Notes under the pieces: generated by a model
The model's database searches: none
What the model saw: the letters and a program-made list of their open reading frames with translations, nothing else
What the model was told of the DNA's origin: nothing
Assembly (NCBI RefSeq): GCF_007830335.1
Contig: NZ_VLKU01000003.1
Coordinates: 372,001-436,000 of the forward strand
Source of the DNA: Paracoccus sulfuroxidans
GTDB taxonomy: Bacteria > Pseudomonadota > Alphaproteobacteria > Rhodobacterales > Rhodobacteraceae
DNA length: 64,000 nt
Reading direction: 5' to 3'
Program-made: the position numbers and the translations under genes
Shown: positions 7,577 through 15,865 of the stretch, one piece after another
Layout of the letters: every line of letters begins with the position of its first letter
Position numbering within the stretch: position 1 is the first letter of the stretch

Positions 7577-8464
7577 GTGTCTGACCATCTGATCCATGCT
7601 GATGAGCTGCCGGTCTGGGTACCGGGCGAAACGCTTGTGGAAAGCCGTGGATTGGGTTGGTCGGGCGTCTCGCAGCGCAGCTTCCTGTATAAAGGTCAGG
7701 ACGTGCTGATCCCGCCGATGGATGATTTCATGATCGTTCAATATCGGCAGGGGCTGACGCCGATGGACCGCGAATTCGACGGGCGCTGGACCCGGACGCA
7801 ATGTGGGCCGGGGGATTTCTCGCTGCTGTCGCGCGCGATGCAATCCCATTGGAGCTGGACCGAGGGTTTGCATGTCGCGCATATCTACCTCAGCAATGAC
7901 CTGATGGCGCGGGTTGCCCGTGACATCTGCGACGGTGAGATCGGGGTGATTTGCCTCCACGATGTGCTTCAGGGCAATGATCCGGTGATCGGCCATATCG
8001 CGGATCAGTTGACGCTGGAAGCCGCGCAAAGCGGCGCGGCGGGCGCGCTTTATGCCGAGGCGCTGAGCATCCAGATGGCGGTTCATCTGCTGCGCCACTA
8101 TGCCTCGATCACCCAGAAACCTTGCGAACGTAGACACGGCTTTTCGCAAAGCGAAATGAAGCGGCTTGATGAATTCATCGACGCCGAGCTAGCCGCCGGG
8201 CTGACGCTGGAACGGCTTGCCGAAAGCCTTGGCCTTGGGGTCTGGGCGCTGAACCTGCGGCTGCGACGGACGATCGGGAAATCGCCCTATGCCTATGTGC
8301 AGGAAAAGCGGGTGGCGCAGGCCTCAGATCTGCTCTGCAAAAGCGAGATGCCGATCAAGGCGATCGCGGCGGCCTGCGGCTTTTCGGATCAGGCCCATAT
8401 GACGCGGGTGCTGCGCAAGGCGCTTGGCACGACGCCCGCGCAGCTGCGCAAATCCGCCTCCTGA
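7577..8464 (+). CDS. AraC-family transcriptional regulator
   Basis: A 295-residue regulator. The C-terminal 100 residues contain the double helix-turn-helix of the AraC family: LERLAESLGLGVWALNLRLR, then IGKSPYAYVQEKRVAQASDLL, and IKAIAAACGFSDQAHMTRVL with TPAQLRK at the end. The N-terminal part is a cupin-like sensor region (QYRQGLTPMDREFDGRW). The GTG at 7577 was chosen because CCGGAGGG lies just upstream; an in-frame TTG at 7559 would place the ribosome site inside the gene. The next two genes on the same strand encode a Baeyer-Villiger monooxygenase and an esterase, so it probably activates them in response to a ketone or related inducer. Confidence 0.88.
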   Translation: MSDHLIHADELPVWVPGETLVESRGLGWSGVSQRSFLYKGQDVLIPPMDDFMIVQYRQGLTPMDREFDGRWTRTQCGPGDFSLLSRAMQSHWSWTEGLHVAHIYLSNDLMARVARDICDGEIGVICLHDVLQGNDPVIGHIADQLTLEAAQSGAAGALYAEALSIQMAVHLLRHYASITQKPCERRHGFSQSEMKRLDEFIDAELAAGLTLERLAESLGLGVWALNLRLRRTIGKSPYAYVQEKRVAQASDLLCKSEMPIKAIAAACGFSDQAHMTRVLRKALGTTPAQLRKSAS

Positions 8465-8629
8465 CCGCAGATCGGTCCTGCGGATCATTCAAAAAATCGC
8501 TCTCAGATATTCAAGACCGAACCGGGCAGTTCGCTAGGCTGGTGGTCATGGGCAATGCGCATCGGGATTGGGAGGTCCCGCGCAAATGCCCGACTTCGAC
8601 CGCAAGGAGCGGTCATCTAGGAGGATCTC

Positions 8630-10303
8630 ATGCTGGACTCACGTCAACCCGCCCCGGTGGCGGACCGAAACCCCATTCCCGAAACGCTGGACGCGCTGGT
8701 GATCGGCGCCGGTGTCGCCGGGCTCTATCAGCTTTACCAATTGCGCGCTCAGGGGCTGAAGGCTCATGCCTGCGACACGGCCAGCGATGTGGGCGGCACC
8801 TGGTATTGGAACCGCTATCCGGGCGCCAAATTCGACAGCGAATCCTATATCTATCAATATCTCTTTGACGAGGATCTCTACAAAGGCTGGACTTGGAGCG
8901 AGCGTTTCCCGGCCCAACCCGAGATCGAGCGCTGGATGCATTACATCGCCGACAAGCTGGACCTGCGCCGCGATATCAGCTTTTCGACCACTGTCACCGC
9001 CGCGAAATTCGATGAAACCCGCCAGATCTGGCGCGTCACCACCAATCAGGGTGAGTTGATCGAGACGCGCTTCCTGATCGGCTGCACCGGCATGCTGTCC
9101 GCACCGCTTGAGGATCGTTTTCCTGGGCAGGCGAGCTTCAAGGGCAAGATCCTGCATACGGCGCGCTATCCGCGCGGCGGGCTCGACCTTGCGGGGAAGC
9201 GCGTGGGCGTGATCGGCACCGGCGCGACCGGGATTCAGGTGATTCAGACCATCGCCCCCGAGGTCGGCTCGCTCCATGTTTTCGTCCGCACGCCGCAATA
9301 TGTCCTGCCGATGAAGAACCCGAAATACGGGCCGGATGAGGCGGCATGGTATAAGGCGCGACTGGACGAGCTGCGCCAGAACCTGCCCCACACCTTCACC
9401 GGTTTCGAATATGATTTCGAACATAAATGGCATGATCTGACGCCTGCAGAGCGGCTTGCGGTGCTGGAGGAAATCCATGCCGATGGTTCGCTGAAACTGT
9501 GGCTTTCCTCCTTCGCCGAGATGTTCTTTGAAGAGGATGTCAGCGAGGAAATCTCGGAGTTCGTGCGCCAGAAGATGCGGGACCGGCTGAAAGACCCGGA
9601 ACTGATCGACATTCTGGTCCCGAAGCCCGGCGATTACGGGTTCGGCACCCATCGCGTTCCGCTGGAAACCAACTATCTCGAGGTCTATCACCGCGAGAAT
9701 GTCACCGCCGTCAGCCTGCGCGAAAATGGCATTGCCGAGATCGTCCCCGAGGGGATCAGGCTCGAGGACGGCACGATCTATCCGCTCGACGTCATCATCA
9801 TGGCGGTGGGTTTCGATGCAGGCTCGGGCGCGCTCAGCCGGATCGACATTCGCGGTCGCGACGGCATCTCTCTGCGCGAGGAATGGGGGAAGGACATCCG
9901 CACCACTTTCGGGATGATGAAATACGGCTTTCCGAACCTCTTCATGACCGGCGCACCACTGGCCCCATCGGCGGCGCTTTGCAATATGACGACCTGTCTG
10001 CAGCAGCAGACCGAATGGATCAGCGACTGCATCCGGCATCTGGAAAGCAGCGATCAAGGCGTGATCGAGCCGACGCTCGAGGGCGAGAATGCCTGGGTCG
10101 AGCATCATGACGAAATCGCCAATGCCAACCTGATTTCGCGCACGAACTCATGGTATACTGGGTCCAACGTCCCCGGAAAGCCGCGCCGGGTCCTGTCCTA
10201 TACCGGCGGCGTCGGCACCTATCGCGCGAAATGCAGCGAGGCCGCCGCGAACGGCTATGCTGGCTTCGCCCTTGGCCGCAGCAATGCCGAGCAAACCAGC
10301 TGA
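8630..10303 (+). CDS. Type I Baeyer-Villiger flavin monooxygenase
   Basis: A 557-residue FAD/NADPH enzyme of the cyclohexanone/phenylacetone monooxygenase class, inserting oxygen beside a ketone carbonyl to form an ester or lactone. It shows the N-terminal FAD Rossmann motif ([15 protein letters not shown]), the [14 protein letters not shown] block, the class fingerprint [12 protein letters not shown] and a second Rossmann motif for NADPH ([12 protein letters not shown]). The fingerprint ends in Tyr where most type I enzymes have Trp. TAGGAGG precedes the ATG. The esterase gene starts 59 bases after the stop, which fits hydrolysis of the ester formed here. The substrate cannot be told from sequence. 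Confidence 0.9.
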   Translation: MLDSRQPAPVADRNPIPETLDALVIGAGVAGLYQLYQLRAQGLKAHACDTASDVGGTWYWNRYPGAKFDSESYIYQYLFDEDLYKGWTWSERFPAQPEIERWMHYIADKLDLRRDISFSTTVTAAKFDETRQIWRVTTNQGELIETRFLIGCTGMLSAPLEDRFPGQASFKGKILHTARYPRGGLDLAGKRVGVIGTGATGIQVIQTIAPEVGSLHVFVRTPQYVLPMKNPKYGPDEAAWYKARLDELRQNLPHTFTGFEYDFEHKWHDLTPAERLAVLEEIHADGSLKLWLSSFAEMFFEEDVSEEISEFVRQKMRDRLKDPELIDILVPKPGDYGFGTHRVPLETNYLEVYHRENVTAVSLRENGIAEIVPEGIRLEDGTIYPLDVIIMAVGFDAGSGALSRIDIRGRDGISLREEWGKDIRTTFGMMKYGFPNLFMTGAPLAPSAALCNMTTCLQQQTEWISDCIRHLESSDQGVIEPTLEGENAWVEHHDEIANANLISRTNSWYTGSNVPGKPRRVLSYTGGVGTYRAKCSEAAANGYAGFALGRSNAEQTS

Positions 10304-10362
10304 CAATCATCGCTCCGCCAGCTCATACGGCGGAGCGATCATCCCGACTTCAGGAGCCCAAG

Positions 10363-11538
10363 ATGAACAAGATTTTCAATACCGACGATGTCCTGAGCCA
10401 GAGCGTTTCTGCCGCGCCGGGTGTGCCGGGGGTTGTCGCGATGTTGACCGACCGAAACGGCAATCTCTATGAGGGAGCGGCGGGTCTGCGTCGCCTTGAT
10501 CGCCCGGAGCCAATGACCACGGACAGCGTCTTCGCGCTGTTCTCGACCACCAAGGCCATCACGAGCACAGCGGCCCTTCAGCTTGTCGAAGAGGGCAAAC
10601 TGGACCTCGACGCACCCGCCGCCCAATATGCGCCCGAGATCGGCCAGTTGCAGGTGATCGACGGGTTCGAGCCGAATGGCGAACCGCGCCTGCGCGCCCC
10701 GAAGCGCCAGATCACGGCCAAGGATCTGCTGCTTCATCGCGCCGGTTTCGGCTATGATTTCTTCAACGAGACCTACAAGCGCCTCGCCCAAGAGAAAGAC
10801 CAGCCCAGCATCATCACTGCCTCAAAAGCCGCGCTGATGTCCCCGCTTCTGTTCGATCCGGGTGAGAAATGGGAATATGGCTCGAATATCGACTGGCTGG
10901 GTCAGGTGATTGAGGGGATCTCCGGCGAACGCCTTGGCGAGGTCTTTCAGAAGCGCATCTTCGCGCCTTTGGGCATGACCGAGACGGGGTTTGAACTGAC
11001 TGATGCCATGCGCGCGCGTCTGGCAGGGATGCATCAGCGCGGGGAGGACGGCGTGCTTGAGGCGATTGATTTCGAGCTACCCGGCGATCCCGAAGTCCAT
11101 ATGGGCGGGCACGGCCTTTATGGCACGGTTGGCGATTACATGCGCTTTATCCGCATGTGGCTGAACGATGGCCGCGGCGAGCATGGTCAGGTGCTGCGCC
11201 CTGAAACGATGGCCATGGCCGAGCAGAACCACCTTGGCGATCTGAAGGTGACCATGCTGCCCGGCGTCATTCCGACGCTCTCGAACGATGCCGAGTTCTT
11301 CCCCGGCCAGTCGAAATCCTGGTCCTATGGCTTCATGGTGAATGACGAGGAGGCCCCGACCGGGCGACCAGCAGGCGCGCTTGGCTGGGCGGGGCTGGCG
11401 AACCTCTTTTACTGGATCGACCGGAAGAACGGCCTCGGCGGCTTTTGGGCGACGCAGATCCTGCCCTTCGGTGATCCAGCATCGTTTGGAGGCTATCTTA
11501 GTTTTGAAGAAAAGGCATATTCGTCTTTACTCGAATAG
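10363..11538 (+). CDS. Serine hydrolase, beta-lactamase/class C esterase family
   Basis: A 391-residue hydrolase with the class C beta-lactamase-like fold. The nucleophile motif SxxK is FSTTKAITS (about residues 63-66), the YxN-type motif is WEYGSNIDW, and [10 protein letters not shown] and [12 protein letters not shown] match family VIII esterases (EstB/LpqH-like). No signal peptide is seen, so it is probably cytosolic. The ATG at 10363 follows CAGGAG. Its place behind a Baeyer-Villiger monooxygenase suggests that it cleaves the ester or lactone product; that role is inferred. The last residues (SLLE) are complete for the family. Confidence 0.85.
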   Translation: MNKIFNTDDVLSQSVSAAPGVPGVVAMLTDRNGNLYEGAAGLRRLDRPEPMTTDSVFALFSTTKAITSTAALQLVEEGKLDLDAPAAQYAPEIGQLQVIDGFEPNGEPRLRAPKRQITAKDLLLHRAGFGYDFFNETYKRLAQEKDQPSIITASKAALMSPLLFDPGEKWEYGSNIDWLGQVIEGISGERLGEVFQKRIFAPLGMTETGFELTDAMRARLAGMHQRGEDGVLEAIDFELPGDPEVHMGGHGLYGTVGDYMRFIRMWLNDGRGEHGQVLRPETMAMAEQNHLGDLKVTMLPGVIPTLSNDAEFFPGQSKSWSYGFMVNDEEAPTGRPAGALGWAGLANLFYWIDRKNGLGGFWATQILPFGDPASFGGYLSFEEKAYSSLLE

Positions 11539-11994
11539 AAAGCGCTTGTGGGTCGGCGTAAATGCCGACTCATTCCTGCCCTCGGCAGCGCTGGCTTTCG
11601 TGACGCGGCCTGCTCTATAGGCCGCATACGCTCAACTGGACGATCACGGGATGGTTCAGGCAGGCTTCCCTCCTGCACCTGCAAACGGCAGGTTTCCTAC
11701 ATAGCAGACCTTCGCGCCGCATTCGGAGGGCGTCAAACCTGAGCGGCCGCTTTCGGGAATGCGGCATAGCGGCACCTGAAGGTAGACCGACAGGTAAGGG
11801 CCGGTAGCCGCCCGACCTGACGCAGCGGCATCGGCCTCAAAACAGCGCCATGTCGCCTTCAGATCAACACGAGCCCCTCGCCCCGCCGCATGAATGGTGG
11901 CGGCGACTGTTCGTTGTTCAAAGGCCGGCGAATGTGAACTTTTCTTCGCTGCCAAGGTTAGACAATAAATCGGCCCGGCTCGAAGGGAATCGAT
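11539..11994. other. 456-base stretch with no assignable gene
   Basis: No convincing gene. A short hairpin (GTCGGC/GCCGAC, 11552-11569) just after the esterase might end its transcript, but lacks a T run. Open frames exist on the minus strand (for example 11656-12132), but they resemble no family, and that one overlaps the start of the epimerase remnant. Confidence 0.5.
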
Positions 11995-12385
11995 ATGAAC
12001 AAAGACCTTGTGCTCGTGACAGGTGGAACGGGCTTCATCGCGCAGCATTGCATGATCGCGCTCCTCAACGCTGGCTACCGGGTTCGGACAACGGTGCGTT
12101 CGCTGGCACGTGAGGCGGAAGTTCGCGAACATCTTCAGGTGGGAGGTGTTAATGCTGGCGAACGCCTATCCTTTGTTTTGGCGGAACTCGGAAGCGACGC
12201 CGGTTGGAATGAAGCAGCGGCGGGCTGCACATTTGTCTTGCACGGTGCATCACCCACACCGTCTGGCGATCAAATCAGCGAGGAAGATTGGATAGAGCCG
12301 GCCGTCAACGGCAATTTGCGAGTCTTACGCGCTGCACGCGACTCAGGAGTGCAGCGGGTTGTGCTGACGTCTGCCTTCGGGGCCA
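11995..12385 (+). pseudogene. NAD-dependent epimerase/dihydroflavonol-reductase-like, 3'-truncated
   Basis: The N-terminal 130 residues of an extended short-chain dehydrogenase: LVLVTGGTGFIAQH (nucleotide-binding glycine motif), YRVRTTVRS, LHGASPTPSG and RAARDSGVQRVVLTSAFGA. Normal relatives are 330-350 residues and carry a YxxxK catalytic motif after this point. Here homology stops at about 12385 and the frame runs on over the opposite strands of two other broken genes to 12774, so the catalytic Tyr and Lys are missing. It cannot be functional as an enzyme. Confidence 0.8.
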
Positions 12386-12555
12386 AGGGCGTGCTGAATT
12401 GCGGCACTGGCTGCGGCGAAAATCTGCGGCCAGTGCGGATCATAGGCGCGCAGACCTCGATCTGTTCGGGCGCGGGCTTGCCCTTCACCCAAGGGTTTTC
12501 ATTCGGGTCGCCGTCTTCGAAGACTGTGATGGCGGCGGGAATGGTGTGCGGTGTC
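12375..12555 (-). pseudogene. GrpB-family protein fragment, frameshifted
   Basis: Read on the minus strand, one frame gives TIPAAITVFEDGDPNENPWV and then KGKPAPEQIEV. After a frame change the neighbouring frame gives AYDPHWPQIFAAASAAIQH and ALGPEG, the start of the GrpB/UPF0157 family (YDPxWPxxFxxxxxxxxxALG). The fragment is then cut where it meets the epimerase remnant at 12375-12385. About 60 residues remain out of a normal 170 or so. Confidence 0.6.
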
Positions 12556-12995
12556 GTGTGGGTTCCCCGGTGCGGAGCAGACGGACATAGACACCGCCCG
12601 CTTGGGATAATTCCTCATGTGTGCCCTGTTCGACCAGCTTTCCGGCGCGTCAAGGACGAAGATCCGGTCGGCGTGGCGCACCGTCGACAGGCGGTGGGCG
12701 ATCGAAATGACAGTGCGGCTGGTCGCCATTTGCGCCAACGCCTGAGACATCGCGCGTTCGGTGGTGTTGTCTAGCGCGCTTGTCGCCTCATCGAGCAGCA
12801 GCACGGGAGGATTGCGCAGGATGGTGCGGGCCAGTGACAGCTGCTGCTTTTCCACGCCCGAGAAGCGATAGCCGCGCTCGCCCACCGTGGTCTGATAGCC
12901 CTCGGGCAGCGATGCGATCAGGTCATGGATCTGCGCCGAGCAGGCGGCGGCGATCAACTCGTCGTCGGTCACTTCGTGGCGGGCGAAGCGCTGCC
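12556..12995 (-). pseudogene. ABC exporter ATPase-domain fragment, truncated and frameshifted
   Basis: The C-terminal half of a type I ABC exporter nucleotide-binding domain: AAACSAQIHDLIASLPEGYQ, TVGERGYRFSGVEKQQLSLA, VLLLDEATSALD (Walker B) and ISIAHRLSTVRHADRIFVLD. The signature is degraded (SGVEKQQ instead of SGGEKQR). After IFVLD two extra bases shift the frame, and the true continuation, AGKLVEQGTHEELSQ, lies in the next frame. The transmembrane domain and Walker A are absent. A clear relic; GrpB remains directly follow it. Confidence 0.85.
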
Positions 12996-13042
12996 AGATC
13001 ACGACGAAAACCCACCGACTCTGTACTGTCAGAATGATCGGT

Positions 13043-14461
13043 TCAGCCGATCAGGGCTGCGGCTTTGGCCAGATCGCCTACCAGTTCCTGCCTCGCGGAT
13101 CGTGCCTCCGCCACGGGCAGGCGCAAGATCAGGCTGGGGTGCCAGGAGATCAGCGTGGGCCCGCCGTATCGCGCCGCCTCGATTTTGCCGCGACGGGCGG
13201 TCAGAGGCGCGGGGTTGCCGGTCAGCGAAAACGCTGCGCTCGCGCCCAGAGCCACGGTTAGCCTCGGGCGGACAAAGCGCCGTTCGAGATCAAGCCACCA
13301 GCGACAATGCTGGATCTCACCCCGGTTGGGGTTTTGATGAAGACGTTGCCTGCCGCGCGGGGTGTATTTGAAATGCTTGACGGCATTGGTCAGCCAGGCC
13401 TGTTCCGGATCAAGCCCGACCTCGGCCATGATTTCGCGCAGAAGCTGTCCGGCGGGCCCGACGAAAGGGCGTCCCAGCAAATCTTCCTGATCGCCTGGCG
13501 CTTCCCCCACGATCATCAGGGAAGCGCCGGGGTTTCCTTCGCCCCAGACGGTCTGTGTTGCGGCATGGCAGAGGTCGCATCGTGTGCAGATGGCGGCCTG
13601 CTGGCCCGCCTCGGCAAGGGTCGTTGGCTGGGTGGTTCGTTGCGGTATCCTGACCCGCGCCGTCACCTTTGCCGCGAACCCCGGCCCCTCGGTCGCGCCT
13701 GCCTCGGCCATCGCGCGGACGCGACGGGGAGCGTCCGCCAGCATCTCGGGGATAAGCCGCGTTTCGGGCAGGTTCTTCCAGTATTTCAACGGCATCTCAG
13801 AGCGCATGGCATTGATCTTCACGCGCGCCGGATTAAAAATATTGGCGAAATAAGTCTGCCACAGTTCATGGCCTGCGTCGGGAGGCAGATCGGGGCGGGG
13901 TCCCGGTGGCGAGAGGCTGACAGAGCCGTCGAAATGCGCCGTGCCCTCGGGGGTGGCGATCAGCCAGTCCATATCGGCAAAGCGCTTGGCGAAGAACGGG
14001 ACCGCGGCTTCCAGGATCGGATGCTCGGGCTCGAACCAGGCGGCGAAAGAGCGGCGCGGGCCCTGCGAGGGCATTTCGTGAAAGCGCAAGAAAGCGTGCA
14101 TCTTGTGGATGTCGCGGCGAACGGATTTCGCCAAAGCGCCAAGGCGGATCATCAGCGGATCGGCGGGATTCTGGCACAAATCGCGCTCTGCCTGCATCCC
14201 GACGAGCGCCAAATAGAGCAGCGCCCATCTTTCAGGGTCCGAGTGAAAACTGACGGTCCTTGCGAGCGTCAAAAAATCCTTGCTGACACGCAGGGGCTGG
14301 TTGCCGGGGGGCGGCATGGGCTCACCCCCGAACAGGTCTGCGGCATCGCCCTTCGTCACCCACTGGATATGGTCGGGCGGAACAGCGGCGGTGGCGAGTT
14401 GCCGGGCGCTGGCGCGCCAAGCGTCGAAGCGGTCGAAATGCGGCAGCTCGACCCGGATCAT
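13043..14461 (-). CDS. UdgX-type uracil-DNA glycosylase fused to a DUF4130 domain
   Basis: A 472-residue two-domain protein. Residues 1-250 are the DUF4130-like domain that often accompanies a radical SAM partner (FADMDWLIATPEG, WQTYFANIFNPARVKINAMR). Residues 285-472 are a family 4-like iron-sulfur uracil-DNA glycosylase: CTRCDLC and C386 are candidate cluster ligands, GEAPGDQED (319-327) is the catalytic motif and ISWHPS (438-443) is motif 3. The loop that defines UdgX is present as RGRQRLHQ with H375; in Mycobacterium UdgX the corresponding His of KRRIH bonds covalently to the abasic site. It is coupled to the radical SAM gene by a one-base TGATG overlap. Confidence 0.9.
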   Translation of the reverse strand: MIRVELPHFDRFDAWRASARQLATAAVPPDHIQWVTKGDAADLFGGEPMPPPGNQPLRVSKDFLTLARTVSFHSDPERWALLYLALVGMQAERDLCQNPADPLMIRLGALAKSVRRDIHKMHAFLRFHEMPSQGPRRSFAAWFEPEHPILEAAVPFFAKRFADMDWLIATPEGTAHFDGSVSLSPPGPRPDLPPDAGHELWQTYFANIFNPARVKINAMRSEMPLKYWKNLPETRLIPEMLADAPRRVRAMAEAGATEGPGFAAKVTARVRIPQRTTQPTTLAEAGQQAAICTRCDLCHAATQTVWGEGNPGASLMIVGEAPGDQEDLLGRPFVGPAGQLLREIMAEVGLDPEQAWLTNAVKHFKYTPRGRQRLHQNPNRGEIQHCRWWLDLERRFVRPRLTVALGASAAFSLTGNPAPLTARRGKIEAARYGGPTLISWHPSLILRLPVAEARSARQELVGDLAKAAALIG

Positions 14462-15693
14462 CAGAAAAGTGACAGCTGTTCCGCGGGTGGGGTGAACCGG
14501 GCGCGAAGTCCCGCGCTGTCGGTCAGCTGCCCCGGGCGCCAGTCGGGCAGCACGACGAAGGCCCGCGCCTTCGACATCACCGCGCCCATGCGCAGAAGGT
14601 CAGCATAGCGCAGGGTCGCATGACGGCGCGCCGCCAGAATTCGGCTGACCGTCTTTGTGCCAAAGCCCGGCACGCGCAGAAGCTGCTCTTTGCTGGCGCG
14701 CGCCACCACAAGCGGGAAGGCGGCGCGATTGGCCAAAGCCCAAGCAAGCTTCGGGTCGATCTCCAGATCGAGGTTGCCGTCGGGACTCGCGCCGCCGATC
14801 TCTTCCGCCTCGAAGCCGTAAAACCGCATGAGCCAGTCCGCCTGATAGAGCCTGTGCTCGCGCACCAGAGGCGGCTTGACCAGCGGCAGGGCACGCGAGG
14901 CGTCGGGGATGGGGCTGAAGGCCGAATAATAGACCCGCCTTAGATCATAGCCGGAATAGAGGTTTGCAGAGGTGCGCAGGATCTCGCGGTCGCTGGTGTC
15001 GTCGGCGCCCACGATCATCTGCGTCGATTGCCCGGCCGGGACGAAACGCGGTGGGCGCTTGCCGGTGAAGCTGCGATCCGTCGCGGCCTCACGCTCCAGC
15101 CGGACGCCTGCCATGGTGGCGCGAATGGTCTCGGGGCGCTTTTCGGGGGCGAGTGTACGCAGGCTGCGATCCTGCGGCAGCTCGACATTCACCGAAAGCC
15201 GGTCGGCCAGAAGCCCGGCCTCGGCCACCAGTTCGGGCGCGGCGTCGGGGATGGTTTTCAGGTGGATATAGCCTTTGAAGCCATGATCGATGCGCAGCAT
15301 CCGGGCGATGCGGACCATATCCTGCATCGTCTGATCGGGACCGCGAATGATCCCCGAGGACAGGAAAAGCCCCTCGATCATGTTCCGGCGATAGAATTCC
15401 AGCGTCAGCGTGACCACTTCCTCCGGGGAAAAACGCGCCCGCTCGACATTGCTGCTGACGCGGTTCACGCAATAGGCGCAGTCATAGATGCAGAAGTTGG
15501 TCATCAGGATCTTCAGCAGGCTGATGCAGCGCCCGTCGGGGGCATAGGCGTGACAGATGCCGGTGCCCCCGGCCGAGCCGATGCCGCCCTGCGACGAGTC
15601 GCGACGCGTGGTCCCGCTTGAGGCGCAGGAGGCGTCATATTTCGCCGCATCGGACAGGATCGCGAGTTTGCGCTGAAGGGTCATCTGGGCCAT
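14461..15693 (-). CDS. Radical SAM protein, putative DNA modification/repair
   Basis: A 410-residue protein of the radical SAM family found beside UdgX genes. The 4Fe-4S motif CxxxCxxC is at C68, C72 and C75 (NFCIYDCAYCVNR). The N-terminal AAKYDASCASSG segment and Gly-rich region are typical of the family. The C-terminus carries a helix-hairpin-helix DNA-binding segment (LLRVPGFGTKTVSRILAARR). Its reaction is unknown; the link to DNA rests on the HhH element and the constant UdgX pairing. It is first in a two-gene operon, with a LexA-box match 13 bases before the ATG. A second ATG three codons in is also possible. Confidence 0.88.
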   Translation of the reverse strand: MAQMTLQRKLAILSDAAKYDASCASSGTTRRDSSQGGIGSAGGTGICHAYAPDGRCISLLKILMTNFCIYDCAYCVNRVSSNVERARFSPEEVVTLTLEFYRRNMIEGLFLSSGIIRGPDQTMQDMVRIARMLRIDHGFKGYIHLKTIPDAAPELVAEAGLLADRLSVNVELPQDRSLRTLAPEKRPETIRATMAGVRLEREAATDRSFTGKRPPRFVPAGQSTQMIVGADDTSDREILRTSANLYSGYDLRRVYYSAFSPIPDASRALPLVKPPLVREHRLYQADWLMRFYGFEAEEIGGASPDGNLDLEIDPKLAWALANRAAFPLVVARASKEQLLRVPGFGTKTVSRILAARRHATLRYADLLRMGAVMSKARAFVVLPDWRPGQLTDSAGLRARFTPPAEQLSLF

Positions 15694-15705
15694 GCTGCAC
15701 CTTAA

Positions 15706-15720
15706 GTTCCCTATTTGTTC
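15706..15720. promoter_or_regulatory. LexA (SOS) box upstream of the radical SAM/UdgX operon
   Basis: GTTC-CCTATTT-GTTC exactly matches the GTTC-N7-GTTC operator established for LexA in Rhodobacter and other alphaproteobacteria. It lies 13 bases before the radical SAM start codon. Reading leftward, TTGACG-type -35 candidates lie just upstream, so the box would cover the -10 region. The catalase start is 145 bases away on the other side. Confidence 0.7.
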
Positions 15721-15865
15721 GCGTCAATATCCGTCAAAATCCCGTTTATGCGTTCATGGCGTTCAATCGCGGGGACTTCCGGAACTCTCGCATCGCGAAC
15801 TCGTTAGCACTGCATAGCGGCACGCGCGTCGCGCCGCATTCGACCCACCGCAAGGAGGAATCGAG

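Noticed and set aside
11656..12132. 158-codon minus-strand frame over the start of the epimerase remnant.
   Set aside because: No ribosome site, no recognisable domain, and it overlaps recognisable SDR coding sequence on the plus strand.
12499..13002. Treating the ABC ATPase-like frame as a real gene.
   Set aside because: It lacks Walker A, the membrane domain and an intact signature; the C-terminal 50 residues come from a frameshift. Listed as a pseudogene.
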